Assembly: GCF_900142875.1 (NCBI RefSeq)
Contig: NZ_FRCK01000002.1
Coordinates: 480,592-544,591, forward strand
Source: Paracoccus solventivorans
Lineage (GTDB): Bacteria; Pseudomonadota; Alphaproteobacteria; Rhodobacterales; Rhodobacteraceae
DNA: 64,000 nt
Direction: 5' to 3'
Shown: positions 46,875 through 56,378 of the stretch, piece after piece
How the letters are laid out: every line of letters begins with the position of its first letter
Position numbering within the stretch: the first letter of the stretch is position 1
Notes under the pieces: generated by a model
Seen by the model: the letters and a program-made list of their open reading frames with translations, nothing else
Database searches by the model: none
Told to the model about the DNA's origin: nothing
Made by a program: the position numbers and the translations under genes

Positions 46875-48253
46875 AGCAGGACCCAAGTCGCCAGGCCCAG
46901 GAACACGAAGAACCCCATCACATCGGTCAGCGTGGTGACAAAGGTGCCTGAGGCCAGCGCCGGGTCCAGCCCCAGCCGGCGCAGCAGCAGCGGGATCAGC
47001 ACCCCGGCCAGCGCCGCGACGACCTGGTTCATCATCATGGCCCCGGCCAGCACCATCCCCAGCAGCGGGTCGCCGAACAGCACGAAGCCGCCGGCGAACA
47101 GCAGCGCCGCCAGCCCCAGCCCGTTCAGCATCCCCGCGAACAGCTCGCGGATCACCACGCGGCGGGCGTTGCCCTTGTTCAGGTCGCGCGTCGCCAGCCC
47201 GCGCACCGCCACCGCCAGCGACTGCGTGCCGGCGATGCCGCCGGTCGAGGCGACGATCGGCATCAGCGCCGCCAGCGTCACCAGCGCCGCGATGGTGTTC
47301 TCGAACATCGAGATCACCATGGCGGACAGCGAGGCAGTGAACAGATTGGCCACCAGCCACGGCAGGCGCTGGCGCGCGGTCTGCATGGCGGTGTCGCTGA
47401 CGTGGCTGTCCTCGCCGACCCCGGCCAGGCGCAGCACGTCCTCTTCGTGTTCCTCGTCCAGCACGTTCATGGCGTCGTCGATGGTGATCACCCCGACCAG
47501 CCGCCCGTCGGCATCGACCACCGGCGCCGAGATCAGGTGATACTGGTTGAAGACATAGGCCACGTCGCCTTCATCCTCGAGCACGCCGATGGTGCGGAAA
47601 CTGTCCTCGGTGATGTCGGCCAGCCTGATGCCGCGCTGCGAGGACAGCAGCCGCCCCAGCGTGACATGGCCGACCGGGTGGCGCTTGGGATCGACCAGCA
47701 CCACGTGATAGAACTGGTCGGGCAGCCAGTCCTCGGCGCGCAGAAAGTCGATGGTCTCGCCCACGGTCCAGTGCTCGGGGGCGGTCACCACCTCGGACTG
47801 CATCAGCCGCCCGGCGGAATGTTCGGGATAGTTCAGCGACTGCTCGACCGCGATCCGGTCCGATTCGTCCAGCGCGGCCAGCACGACCTCGCGCTCCGGG
47901 CCTTCCAGATCCTCGACCAGATCGACGACATCGTCGCTGTCCATGTCGCGGACGGCCTCGGCCAGCACCTCGGCGGGCAGCTGCTCGATCACCTGCTCGC
48001 GGATCGATTCGTCGATCTCGGCCAGGATCTCGGCGTCGAACTCGCCGGAATACAGCCGCACGAAGCGGGCGCGGCGCTGCGGGGTCAGCTGCTCGATCAG
48101 GTCGGCGATGTCGGCGCCGTGGACCGGCTCGAGCAGCGCGTTCAGCCGCGCGGCGTCATTGGCATCGACCGCTTCCGCGATTTCCGCAACCAGACCATGG
48201 CCGGGAACCGGGTCGTCGGCGGTTCCATCGGGGTCGGTGCGGATTTCGGACAT
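46871..48253 (-). CDS. mgtE: Magnesium transporter MgtE
   Basis: 460 residues: acidic N-terminal helical domain (about 25-135, HGADIADLIEQLTPQRRARF), two CBS domains (about 140-265, LMQSEVVTAP and GVITIDDAMNVLDEEHEED), a plug helix, then five membrane helices (about 290-460). The pore motif is PIVASTGGIAGTQSLAVAVRG, and AGMLNGLGLAALLF and GTFVTTLTDVMGFFVFL complete the channel. Mg2+ binding to the acidic cytosolic domains gates the pore. It is the first gene of a two-gene unit with the cyclo-ligase. Confidence 0.94.
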   Translation of the reverse strand: MSEIRTDPDGTADDPVPGHGLVAEIAEAVDANDAARLNALLEPVHGADIADLIEQLTPQRRARFVRLYSGEFDAEILAEIDESIREQVIEQLPAEVLAEAVRDMDSDDVVDLVEDLEGPEREVVLAALDESDRIAVEQSLNYPEHSAGRLMQSEVVTAPEHWTVGETIDFLRAEDWLPDQFYHVVLVDPKRHPVGHVTLGRLLSSQRGIRLADITEDSFRTIGVLEDEGDVAYVFNQYHLISAPVVDADGRLVGVITIDDAMNVLDEEHEEDVLRLAGVGEDSHVSDTAMQTARQRLPWLVANLFTASLSAMVISMFENTIAALVTLAALMPIVASTGGIAGTQSLAVAVRGLATRDLNKGNARRVVIRELFAGMLNGLGLAALLFAGGFVLFGDPLLGMVLAGAMMMNQVVAALAGVLIPLLLRRLGLDPALASGTFVTTLTDVMGFFVFLGLATWVLL

Positions 48254-48359
48254 GGGTCACCTGCCTTGCTGCCAAAGGGGATTGCTGCGCCGCGACATTA
48301 TGCCCGCCGCCGCCGTGCGGCAACCGCAAGCGTGCCTGCCGGGCAGGTGGCGGCGGCGA

Positions 48360-49199
48360 TCAGCCCGCCAGCAGCGCCAGCGCCGCCCGGTGCAGCGCGG
48401 GGGTGGCGGCGGCGATCACCTGCCCGCCGTGATGGGCGGGGCCGCCCTGCCAGTCGGTGACGATGCCGCCCGCGGCCTCGATCACCGCGATCGGGGCCAC
48501 GATGTCATGGGGCTGCAACCCGGCCTCGACCACCAGATCCACCTGCCCCAGCGCCAGCAGCGCATAGGCATAGCAGTCAAGCCCGTAGCGGGTCAGCCGC
48601 ACCTGCGCCGACAGGCGGCGAAAGGCGGCGGTTTCGAGCTCGGTGCCCACGTCAGGATAGGTGGTCAGCAGCGTCGCCCCGGCCAGCGCCACGTCGCGGC
48701 GCACGGCAAGCGCGCTGTCCCCCTGCGGCGCGGTCAGAATTGCGTGGCCGCCGCCGCCCTCGAACCGCTCGCCGGTCCAGGGCTGGTCGATCAGCCCGTA
48801 AAGCGGCCCGCGCGCATCGGTCACCCCGATCAGCACCCCCCAGGTCGGCGCCCCGCACATGAAAGAGCGGGTGCCGTCCACCGGATCCAGCACCCAGGTC
48901 AGCCCGCTGCGCCCGGGCTGGTGGCCGTATTCCTCGCCCAGGATGGCGTCGTCCGGGCGCTGCCGGGCCAGGATCTCGCGCATGATCCGCTCGGCGCCGC
49001 GGTCGGCCTCGGTCACCGGGTCGAAGCCCGCGCCGGACTTGTTGTCGGTGGGCAGGTCGCGGCGGCGGAAATGGCGCAGCGTTTCCACCCTGGCGGCATC
49101 GGCCAGCGCCGCGGCGGTGGCGCGGATCGCGGCCAGTTCCGCCGGGTCCAGCCGCGCCGCCTGCGGGCCGCCGACCTGTTCCGGTTGCGAAATCTGCAT
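48360..49199 (-). CDS. hisN: Inositol monophosphatase-family phosphatase, histidinol-phosphatase (HisN) type
   Basis: 279 residues. Metal-binding motifs are DPVTEADRGAERIM, LGEEYG, WVLDPVDGTRSFMCGAPTWG and PHDIVAPIAVIEAAGG. The FMCGAPTWGVLIG sequence after DPVDGT is more like HisN than SuhB or CysQ. HisN removes phosphate from L-histidinol phosphate. No other his genes are near, so inositol-phosphatase activity remains possible. Confidence 0.82.
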   Translation of the reverse strand: MQISQPEQVGGPQAARLDPAELAAIRATAAALADAARVETLRHFRRRDLPTDNKSGAGFDPVTEADRGAERIMREILARQRPDDAILGEEYGHQPGRSGLTWVLDPVDGTRSFMCGAPTWGVLIGVTDARGPLYGLIDQPWTGERFEGGGGHAILTAPQGDSALAVRRDVALAGATLLTTYPDVGTELETAAFRRLSAQVRLTRYGLDCYAYALLALGQVDLVVEAGLQPHDIVAPIAVIEAAGGIVTDWQGGPAHHGGQVIAAATPALHRAALALLAG

Positions 49200-49265
49200 G
49201 GTCGGCCCCCGGCTGCGAATATCCGCAGCCAGACTAGCGCCGCCGCGCCCCGGGTGCCAGCCGCG

Positions 49266-49619
49266 TCAGGCCGCCTCGGACAGCACCCGCGCCAGTTCGA
49301 ACAGCTGGCGGCGCTGCGCCTCGGGGATCGAGTAATAGGCGCGCACCAGCTGCAGCGCCTCTTTCGCGGCCAGCGGGTCCAGCTCTTCGGGCTGCGGCTG
49401 CTCGCCCAGCCCTTCAAAGAAATACGCCACCGGCACCTGCATCGCCACCGCAATGTCCCACAGCCGCGAGGCCGAGACCCGGTTCATCCCGGTCTCGTAT
49501 TTCTGGATCTGCTGGAACTTGATGCCGACAGCATCGGCCAGCTGCTGTTGGGTCATGCCGATCGCCCAACGCCGCTGACGGATTCGCTGCCCGACGTGCA
49601 CATCGACATGATGTTTCAT
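49266..49619 (-). CDS. XRE-family helix-turn-helix regulator
   Basis: 117 residues. The HTH domain (about 9-64) is VGQRIRQRRWAIGMTQQQLA followed by DAVGIKFQQIQKYETGMNRV, and a C-terminal acidic helical tail (about 75-117) follows. Close relatives occur as single conserved regulators in many Rhodobacteraceae. The quinone oxidoreductase gene is divergent, with 168 bp between, and may be a target, but no operator is evident. Confidence 0.85.
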   Translation of the reverse strand: MKHHVDVHVGQRIRQRRWAIGMTQQQLADAVGIKFQQIQKYETGMNRVSASRLWDIAVAMQVPVAYFFEGLGEQPQPEELDPLAAKEALQLVRAYYSIPEAQRRQLFELARVLSEAA

Positions 49620-49787
49620 CGTTAAACCCCTTACTCAACCTGACGGGGCATTAGCGCGCCCCATCATCCTGGGCGAGAAGAAACACGGTAAATGCAGGGC
49701 TTTCTGACGAAAAAGACAGGTCGGTTTGACGGTTACCGGGCAGTTGGCGCAGAAGATGGCGCGACAGGGCGAGGAACGGGGACGACC

Positions 49788-50771
49788 ATGGACCGAATCA
49801 TCTCGATCGACGCGGCGGGCGAGGGTCCGCGGCTCTCCCATGCCGGGCAGCCGCAGCCGGGCGCGGGGCAGCTGCGGGTGCGGCTGCACGCGGCGGCGCT
49901 GAACTTCGCCGATCTGCTGATGGCCGAGGGACGCTATCAGGACACCCCGCCGTTTCCCTTCATCGCCGGGCTCGAGGGCGCGGGCGTGGTCGAGGCCGCG
50001 GGCCCGGGCGCCCTGCTGGCCCCTGGCACGCGGGTGGCGGTGTCGGCGCAGGGCACGCTGGCCGACCGCGGGATCTTTGCCGCCGCGTGCTGCACCCCGA
50101 TCTCCGACCGCATGTCCTGGCGCGACGCCGCCGGCTTCCAGATCGCCTATGGCACCAGCCATCTGGCGCTGACCGGCCCGGCGCGGCTGGCGGCGGGAGA
50201 AGCGCTGGCGGTGCTGGGCGCCGGCGGCGGCGTCGGGCTGACCGCGGTCGAGATCGGCGCGGCGCTGGGGGCGCGGGTGATCGCCGTCGCCCGCGGTCAG
50301 GACAAGCTGGCCGCCGCGCGCGCCATGGGCGCGGCCGAGACCATCGACAGCGCCACCACCGACGACCTGCGCGGCGCCCTGCGCGCATTGGGCGGGGTGG
50401 ATGTGGTCTATGACGCGCTTGGCGATGCGCCCGGCGCCGCCGCCTTTCGCGCGCTGAAGCCGGGCGGGCGGCATCTGCTGATCGGCTTTGCCGCCGGGCA
50501 GCCGCCGGCGCTGCCGCTGAACCATGCGCTGGTCAAGAACATCTCGATCCACGGCTTCTACTGGGGCGGCTATCGCCAGCTCGACCCGGCGGCGTTGCAG
50601 GAAAGCATGGCCGACCTGCTGCGGATGTATGAGGAAGGCCGGCTGCGCCCCACCGCCGCCGCGGTACTGCCGCTCGACCGCGCCGCCGAGGCCTATGCGC
50701 TGCTGCGCAGCCGCAAGGCGGTCGGCAAGGTGATCCTGACCATGAGCGAAGAGGCCGCGCGCGGCGACTAG
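49788..50771 (+). CDS. NAD(P)H:quinone oxidoreductase, zinc-less MDR family
   Basis: 327 residues from ATG 49788; an upstream in-frame ATG at 49692 lacks a ribosome site. LNFADLLMAEGRYQDTPPFP is the QOR-family motif, GLEGAGVVEAAG replaces the zinc-site region, and the nucleotide-binding motif is ALAVLGAGGGVGLTAVEIGA. The lack of zinc cysteines fits quinone or enoyl reductases. Probable NADPH-dependent detoxification of quinones or conjugated carbonyls. Confidence 0.85.
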   Translation: MDRIISIDAAGEGPRLSHAGQPQPGAGQLRVRLHAAALNFADLLMAEGRYQDTPPFPFIAGLEGAGVVEAAGPGALLAPGTRVAVSAQGTLADRGIFAAACCTPISDRMSWRDAAGFQIAYGTSHLALTGPARLAAGEALAVLGAGGGVGLTAVEIGAALGARVIAVARGQDKLAAARAMGAAETIDSATTDDLRGALRALGGVDVVYDALGDAPGAAAFRALKPGGRHLLIGFAAGQPPALPLNHALVKNISIHGFYWGGYRQLDPAALQESMADLLRMYEEGRLRPTAAAVLPLDRAAEAYALLRSRKAVGKVILTMSEEAARGD

Positions 50772-50828
50772 GCCGTCCCGCGCCGCCCTGCCCGCGCCCC
50801 GCCGGTCAACAACCCGTCAGCCGCGGGC

Positions 50829-50851
50829 AAAAAACGCCCCGCCGCGGGGCG
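50829..50851 (-). terminator. Orphan minus-strand terminator upstream of the BI-1 gene
   Basis: CGCCCC (50835-50840) and GGGGCG (50846-50851) form a hairpin that, read on the minus strand, is followed by six T (50829-50834). There is no minus-strand gene upstream until the tRNA at 51826, so it would stop a transcript antisense to the BI-1 gene. Confidence 0.55.
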
Positions 50852-50939
50852 GAAGCGGTTGATAATCCGATGCGAAGCCCCGATATTTCCGGGCACGAAA
50901 GCCCGTATCTGGCAGCGGGCCGGTCCAAGAGGGAATACC

Positions 50940-51683
50940 ATGACCGATTTCAACACGATCCGCCGCCCGGCCACGACGGCCCAGCGTGCTGCGGTCTATG
51001 ACGAGGGCCTGCGGGCCTACATGAACAAGGTCTACGGGCTGATGACCGCAGGGATGCTGGTCACCGCCGTCGTGGCCTGGAGCTTTGCGCAGATGGCCGG
51101 CGGTCCCGGCGCCTGGACCGAGTTCGGGCGGCTGGTCTACACCACCCCGCTGCGCTGGGTGATCCTGTTCTTGCCGCTGGTGATGGTCTTTGCCTTCGGC
51201 GCCGCGATCCAGCGGCTGTCGACGCAGGCGGTCACCATGCTGTTCTATGCGTTCTCGGCGGTGATGGGGGCGTCGATCAGCTCGATCTTCCTGCGCTATA
51301 CCGGCAGCTCGATCGCGGCGACCTTTGTCGCCACCGCGGCGGGCTTCGCGGCGCTGTCGCTTTACGGCTACACCACCCAGCGCGACCTGTCGGCGATGGG
51401 CCGGTTCATGATGATCGGCCTGGTCGGGCTGATCGTGGCGATGATCGTCAACATCTTCGTCGGCTCGGGGCTGGTGCAGCTGGCGATCTCGGCGATCGGG
51501 GTGCTGATCTTTGCCGGGCTGACCGCCTATGACACCCAGAACATCAAGAACACCTATCTGGAACTGGCCAACTCCGACCCGGATTTCCTGGGCAAGTCGG
51601 CGATCATGGGCGCGCTGACGCTGTATCTGGACTTCCTCAACCTGTTCCAGTTCCTGCTCAGCTTCATGGGGCAGCAGGAATAA
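50940..51683 (+). CDS. Bax inhibitor-1/YccA family membrane protein
   Basis: 247 residues from ATG 50940 with AAGAGGGA upstream. Seven membrane helices start at about 35 (KVYGLMTAGMLVTAVVAWSF). AVMGASISSIFLRYTG and the C-terminal GLTAYDTQNIKNTYLEL, with the buried Asp typical of BI-1 pH sensors, assign the family; the last helix contains YLDFLNLFQFLLSFMG. BI-1 proteins are Ca2+-leak channels or interact with FtsH in bacteria. Its terminator is at 51708-51735. Confidence 0.92.
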   Translation: MTDFNTIRRPATTAQRAAVYDEGLRAYMNKVYGLMTAGMLVTAVVAWSFAQMAGGPGAWTEFGRLVYTTPLRWVILFLPLVMVFAFGAAIQRLSTQAVTMLFYAFSAVMGASISSIFLRYTGSSIAATFVATAAGFAALSLYGYTTQRDLSAMGRFMMIGLVGLIVAMIVNIFVGSGLVQLAISAIGVLIFAGLTAYDTQNIKNTYLELANSDPDFLGKSAIMGALTLYLDFLNLFQFLLSFMGQQE

Positions 51684-51707
51684 CCCGCCCCATCCCCGGA
51701 AACGACG

Positions 51708-51735
51708 AAAGCCCGGCGCGTGCGCCGGGCTTTTT
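51708..51735 (+). terminator. Terminator of the BI-1 gene
   Basis: AAAGCCCGGC and GCCGGGCTTT form a stem around GCGTGC, followed by TTT. The flanking A and T runs make it usable from either strand, so it may also end the tRNA-Arg transcript. Confidence 0.85.
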
Positions 51736-51749
51736 CGTGGCTGCGGAAC

Positions 51750-51826
51750 TGGCGACCCCGGGAGGAATCGAACCCCCAACCTTGGACTTAGAAGGTCCCT
51801 GCTCTATCCAGTTGAGCTACGGGGCC
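51750..51826 (-). tRNA. tRNA-Arg (TCT)
   Basis: A 77-nt cloverleaf on the minus strand including an encoded CCA: acceptor GGCCCCG/CGGGGTC, D arm GCTC/GAGC, anticodon loop CTTCTAA with TCT (plus 51790-51792 AGA), T arm GGGGG-TTCGATT-CCTCC, discriminator G. It reads the rare AGA and AGG codons. Confidence 0.95.
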
Positions 51827-51887
51827 GTCGCCGTGGCATGACGCGCGCAGTCATGCGGCAAAGCCGGGGCCGAGGCAAGCCGCAACC

Positions 51888-52352
51888 CTAGAGCGCCAGC
51901 GTCATGAACAGGCTGTTGGGGTCGGGACCATAGCCCTCGAACGGGCCGCATTCGGTGAACCCCCAGCCCGCGTACAGCGCGCGCGCCGCCTGAAAGCTGG
52001 GCTGCACCCCGGTTTCCAGCGACAGCCGCCGAAACCCCCGCGCCCGCGCCTGCTCGACCAGCGCCGACAGCATCGCCCGCGACAGCCCCTCGCCGCGGCG
52101 CTCGGCCAGCACATGCATGGATTTCAGCTCGCCATGGTTCGCGTCGATGCGCTTGATCGCGCCCATGGCGACCGCGGTCCCCTGCCCGTCGCGCAGCACC
52201 AGAAAGTCGATGCCCGGCACCGCCAGATCCTCGCGCGGCAGCATGTGGATCGATTCGGGGGGCGTGTCGGAATGCATCGCCTCGACATGGCGGGCGAACA
52301 GCAGGTCCAGATCGGGGGCAAGCGGGGTTTCGATGGCAACGGTCAGGGTCAT
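51888..52352 (-). CDS. GNAT-family N-acetyltransferase
   Basis: 154 residues from ATG 52352; the frame is open to 52457 without a good start. Acetyl-CoA motif A is ELKSMHVLAERRGEGLSRAML (R/Q-x-x-G-x-G/A type), followed by SLETGVQPSFQAARALYAGW and ECGPFEGYGPDPNSLFM typical of YafP/PA4534-like acetyltransferases. The substrate is unknown. The HlyD gene is divergent 170 bp away. Confidence 0.85.
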   Translation of the reverse strand: MTLTVAIETPLAPDLDLLFARHVEAMHSDTPPESIHMLPREDLAVPGIDFLVLRDGQGTAVAMGAIKRIDANHGELKSMHVLAERRGEGLSRAMLSALVEQARARGFRRLSLETGVQPSFQAARALYAGWGFTECGPFEGYGPDPNSLFMTLAL

Positions 52353-52521
52353 GCGGGCATCCGGGCAGCGGTGGTGGCGGCCGGTTTCACCGCGCCGCGC
52401 GCCCGGGGTCAAGCCGCCACTGCCCCGGCACGGGCACCGCGGCCGGTTCCGTGGCATTTTGCGCCGGGTGTTCCGGCGCCGCAGCCGCTAAGATCGTGGC
52501 GCGACACGATTCGAGGCCTTG

Positions 52522-53589
52522 ATGAGCATCATTCGATCCTGGTGGAGTGTGGCGGCCGCGCTGGTCATGATGGCGGTCGTCGGGGTCCTTGCCTTCCAGA
52601 ACCTGTCGGGGAACGGCCAGCCCGCCGGCATCGCCTCGGGCAACGGCCGCATCGAGGCGACCGAGGTCGATATCTCGGCGCTGTCGGCCGGGCGCATCGC
52701 CAGCATCCGCGTGGACGAGGGCGAGTTCGTGACCAGGGGCCAGCCGCTGGTGCAGATGGACCTGCGCCAGCTGGACGCGCAGAAGCTGCAGGCCGAGGCG
52801 CAGCTGCGCCGGGCGCGGATCGGGGTCCAGACCGCCGAAAGCCTGGTGGTGCAGGCCGAGGCCCAGCACAAGGCCGCCGGTGCCGCGGTCGAACAGGCCC
52901 GCGCCGGTGCCGACGCGGCCGAGGCGCGGCTGGCGCGCACCGAAAGCCTGGCGCGCAGCAACGTCGCCTCGCAGCAGGTGCTGGACGACGTGCGCGCGGC
53001 CGCGCGCGAGGCGCTGGCGGCGCTGGCCTCGGCCGAGGCCGGGCTGGCAGCGGCCGAGGCCGCGATCGGCACCGCCCGGGCGCAGGTGGTCGATGCCGAG
53101 GCCGCGGTGGACGCCGCCGAGGCCGCCATCGATTCGATCGAGGTGCTGATCGCGGATGCCACGCTGACCTCGCCCCGCGACGGGCGGGTGCAGTATCGCA
53201 TCGCGCAAGAGGGCGAAATCGTGGCCCCCGGCGGGCGCATCCTGAACCTGGTCGATCTGGGTGATGTCTACATGACCTTCTTTCTGCCCACCTCGCAGGC
53301 CGGGCTGGTCGAGGTCGGGACCGAGGTGCGGCTGGTGATGGACGCCGCCCCCGGCTACGTGATCCCGGCGCAGGTGTCCTATGTCGCCGATGTGGCGCAA
53401 TTCACCCCGCGCACGGTCGAGACCGCCGAGGAACGCGAAAAGCTGATGTTCCGGGTGCGCGCCCGCGTCGATCCCGAGCTGCTGCAGAAATACGCCAATT
53501 ACGTCAAGACCGGGCTGCCGGGCGTGGCCTATGTCCGCATCGACCCCGCGGTCGACTGGCCGGAATCGCTGTCGAACCTGGTGCAATGA
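52522..53589 (+). CDS. HlyD/EmrA-type periplasmic adaptor
   Basis: 355 residues from ATG 52522 with GAGG upstream; a TTG sits just before. One N-terminal membrane helix (about 8-28), a lipoyl half ([20 protein letters not shown]), a long Ala/Glu coiled-coil hairpin (about 80-205), the second lipoyl half ([20 protein letters not shown]) and a beta-barrel domain ([20 protein letters not shown]). It links the inner-membrane ABC exporter encoded next to an outer-membrane channel. The last four bases overlap the ABC gene as ATGA. Homologous to E. coli YhiI. Confidence 0.9.
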   Translation: MSIIRSWWSVAAALVMMAVVGVLAFQNLSGNGQPAGIASGNGRIEATEVDISALSAGRIASIRVDEGEFVTRGQPLVQMDLRQLDAQKLQAEAQLRRARIGVQTAESLVVQAEAQHKAAGAAVEQARAGADAAEARLARTESLARSNVASQQVLDDVRAAAREALAALASAEAGLAAAEAAIGTARAQVVDAEAAVDAAEAAIDSIEVLIADATLTSPRDGRVQYRIAQEGEIVAPGGRILNLVDLGDVYMTFFLPTSQAGLVEVGTEVRLVMDAAPGYVIPAQVSYVADVAQFTPRTVETAEEREKLMFRVRARVDPELLQKYANYVKTGLPGVAYVRIDPAVDWPESLSNLVQ

Positions 53590-56378
53590 GCGGCGACCGC
53601 TCGCAGCCGGGGGCGCAGAGCGACGGGCCGCAGGGGCCCGCCCCGGTCGTGCGGATCGAGGCGGTGACGCACCGCTATGGCCGCACCGAGGCGCTGGCCG
53701 AGGTCTCGCTGCAGATTCCGGCCGGGCGGATGGTGGGGCTGATCGGCCCGGACGGGGTGGGCAAATCCACGCTGCTGTCGCTGATCGCGGGCGCGCGCCA
53801 GATGCAGAGCGGGCGCGTCGAGGTGCTGGGCGGCGATATGGCGACTGCGGCGCATCGCGCCCGCGTCTGCCCGCAGATCGCCTATATGCCGCAGGGGCTG
53901 GGGCGGAACCTCTATCCCACGCTGTCGGTGGCAGAGAACTTGCATTTCTTTGGCCGGCTGTTCGGCCACCGCACCGCCGAGCGCGAGCGCCGCATCGACA
54001 CGCTGCTGGCGGCGACGGGCATGTCGCCGTTCCGCGACCGTCCGGCCGCGAAACTCTCGGGCGGGATGAAGCAGAAGCTGGGGCTGTGCTGCGCGCTGAT
54101 CCACGACCCCGAGCTGCTGATCCTCGACGAGCCGACCACCGGCGTCGACCCGCTGTCCCGCCGCCAGTTCTGGGAGCTGATCGACCGCATCCGCCGCGAC
54201 CGCCCGGGGATGAGCGTGATCACCGCCACCGCCTATATGGAGGAAGCCGCCGGCTTCGACTGGCTGGTGGCGATGGAGGCCGGGCGGGTGCTGGCGACCG
54301 GCACGCCCTCCGAGCTGCTGGCGCGCACCGGCGCCCCCGACCTGGACGCGGCCTTCGTCGCGCTGCTGCCGGACACCGCGCGCCGCGGCCACCAGCCGGT
54401 GGCGATCCCGCCGCGCCCCGCCAGCGCCGAGATCGCCATCGAGGCGCAGCACCTCACCAAGCGCTTCGGCGATTTCACCGCCGTCCACGACGTCAGCTTC
54501 CGCATCGGCAAGGGCGAGATCTTCGGCTTTCTCGGCTCGAACGGCTGCGGCAAGACCACGGTGATGAAGATGCTGACCGGGCTGCTGGAACCCAGCGAGG
54601 GCACGGCCCGGCTGTTCGGGCAGAAACTCGACCACGACGACATGGGGCTGCGCCGGCGCGTGGGGTTCATGAGCCAGTCGTTCTCGCTCTATTCCGAACT
54701 GACGGTGCGGCAGAACCTGGAACTGCACGCGCGGCTGTTCGGGATGGCGCCCGGGCAGATTGCCGGGCGGGTGGCGCAGATGCTGGACCGCTTCGGGCTG
54801 GGGGGCTGCGCGGGCGACCTGCCCGAGGCGCTGCCGCTGGGGGTGCGCCAGCGGCTGTCGCTGGCGGTGGCGATGATCCACGGCCCCGAGATCCTGATCC
54901 TGGACGAGCCGACCTCGGGCGTCGATCCGGTGGCGCGGGACGGGTTCTGGCGGATGCTGGGCGAGCTGTCGCGCGAGGACGGGGTGACGATCTTCGTCTC
55001 GACCCATTTCATGAACGAGGCGGAGTGGTGCGACCGCATCTCGCTGATGCACGCGGGGCGGGTGCTGGTCAGCGACACCGCCGCGGCGATCCGCGAAAGC
55101 AAGGGCGCGGCCACGCTGGACGACGCCTTCATCGCCTATCTGCAAGAGGCGATCGCCGCCGACGCCTCCCCCGAAAGCGCGGTGTCGGACGGCCCCACCG
55201 CCGCCAGCCTGCCCGCCGCCGCGCCCCCGCGCCCGCCGCGCGGACGGGCACCGTTCAGCCTGCGCCGGATGCTCAGCTATTCGCAGCTGGAAATGCTGCA
55301 GCTGCGCCGCGACCCGATCCGCATGACCATGGCGATGCTGGGCAGCCTGATCCTGATGTTCGTGATCGGCTACGGCATCAACATGGACGTGCGCGACCTG
55401 ACCTTTGCGGTGCTGGACCGCGACCGGACCTCGACCAGCCGCGACTATATCGCCGACATCGCCGGCTCGCGCTATTTCATCGAGCGCCCGGCCCTCGAAA
55501 GCTATGACGAGCTGGACGCGCGGATGCAAAGCGGCGAGCTGAGCCTGGCGATCGAGATCCCGCCCGGCTTTGCCCGCGACGTGGCCCGCGGCGCCCCGGT
55601 GCAGATCGGTGCCTGGATCGACGGCGCCGCCCCCGCCCGCGCCGGCACGGTCGAGGGCTATGTGCAGGGAATGCACGCCGACTGGCTGACGCGCATGGCC
55701 CGGCGCCAGTACGGCGACGAGGCGATCCGGGGCCAATTCGAGCTGGTCCCGCGCTTTCGCTACAACCCCGACGTGAAAAGCATCATCGCGATGGTTCCCG
55801 CGGTGATCCCGATGCTGCTGCTGATGATCCCGGCGGTGCTGACCACGCTGAGCGTGGTGCGCGAAAAGGAACTGGGCTCGATCATCAATTTCTACGTCAC
55901 CCCGGTCACCCGGCTGGAGTTCCTGCTGGGCAAGCAACTGCCCTATCTGCTGGCCGGGGCGGTGAACTTTGCGCTGCTGATGGCGTTTGCGGTCTTTGCC
56001 TTCCGTGTGCCCTTCACCGGCAGCCTGACCGCGCTGAGCCTGGCCGCGCTGCTGTATCTGGTGGCGGCGACCGGGCTGGGGCTGCTGATCTCGACCTTCA
56101 TGCGCAGCCAGGTGGCGGCGCTGTTCGCCACGGTGATGTTGACCATGATCCCGGCCGGGCAGTTTTCCGGGCTGATCGACCCGGTGTCCTCGCTGCAGGG
56201 GCTGGGCCGCCTTATCGGCGAGATCTACCCGACCACCTGGTTCATCATCGCCTCGCGCGGGGCATTCTCGAAAGCGCTGGGGTTCGGCGATTTCGGCATG
56301 GTCTATCTGGCGCTCGGCCTCGCCGTGCCGGTGATCCTGGGGCTGAGCGTCCTGTCCCTGAGGAAACAGGCGAAATGA
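53586..56378 (+). CDS. rbbA: RbbA-like ABC protein: two ATPase domains fused to an ABC-2 permease
   Basis: 930 residues. First ATPase: Walker [12 protein letters not shown] at 54-64, signature [13 protein letters not shown], Walker [13 protein letters not shown]. Second ATPase (about 280-530): Walker [12 protein letters not shown], degenerate signature [13 protein letters not shown], Walker [14 protein letters not shown]-terminal ABC-2 permease (about 560-930) has one helix, a large periplasmic loop and five more helices ([20 protein letters not shown] to [10 protein letters not shown]). E. coli RbbA (YhiH) has the same layout and has been linked to ribosome-bound ATPase activity. With adaptor and partner permease here, small-molecule export is the simpler reading. 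Confidence 0.9.
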   Translation: MSGDRSQPGAQSDGPQGPAPVVRIEAVTHRYGRTEALAEVSLQIPAGRMVGLIGPDGVGKSTLLSLIAGARQMQSGRVEVLGGDMATAAHRARVCPQIAYMPQGLGRNLYPTLSVAENLHFFGRLFGHRTAERERRIDTLLAATGMSPFRDRPAAKLSGGMKQKLGLCCALIHDPELLILDEPTTGVDPLSRRQFWELIDRIRRDRPGMSVITATAYMEEAAGFDWLVAMEAGRVLATGTPSELLARTGAPDLDAAFVALLPDTARRGHQPVAIPPRPASAEIAIEAQHLTKRFGDFTAVHDVSFRIGKGEIFGFLGSNGCGKTTVMKMLTGLLEPSEGTARLFGQKLDHDDMGLRRRVGFMSQSFSLYSELTVRQNLELHARLFGMAPGQIAGRVAQMLDRFGLGGCAGDLPEALPLGVRQRLSLAVAMIHGPEILILDEPTSGVDPVARDGFWRMLGELSREDGVTIFVSTHFMNEAEWCDRISLMHAGRVLVSDTAAAIRESKGAATLDDAFIAYLQEAIAADASPESAVSDGPTAASLPAAAPPRPPRGRAPFSLRRMLSYSQLEMLQLRRDPIRMTMAMLGSLILMFVIGYGINMDVRDLTFAVLDRDRTSTSRDYIADIAGSRYFIERPALESYDELDARMQSGELSLAIEIPPGFARDVARGAPVQIGAWIDGAAPARAGTVEGYVQGMHADWLTRMARRQYGDEAIRGQFELVPRFRYNPDVKSIIAMVPAVIPMLLLMIPAVLTTLSVVREKELGSIINFYVTPVTRLEFLLGKQLPYLLAGAVNFALLMAFAVFAFRVPFTGSLTALSLAALLYLVAATGLGLLISTFMRSQVAALFATVMLTMIPAGQFSGLIDPVSSLQGLGRLIGEIYPTTWFIIASRGAFSKALGFGDFGMVYLALGLAVPVILGLSVLSLRKQAK

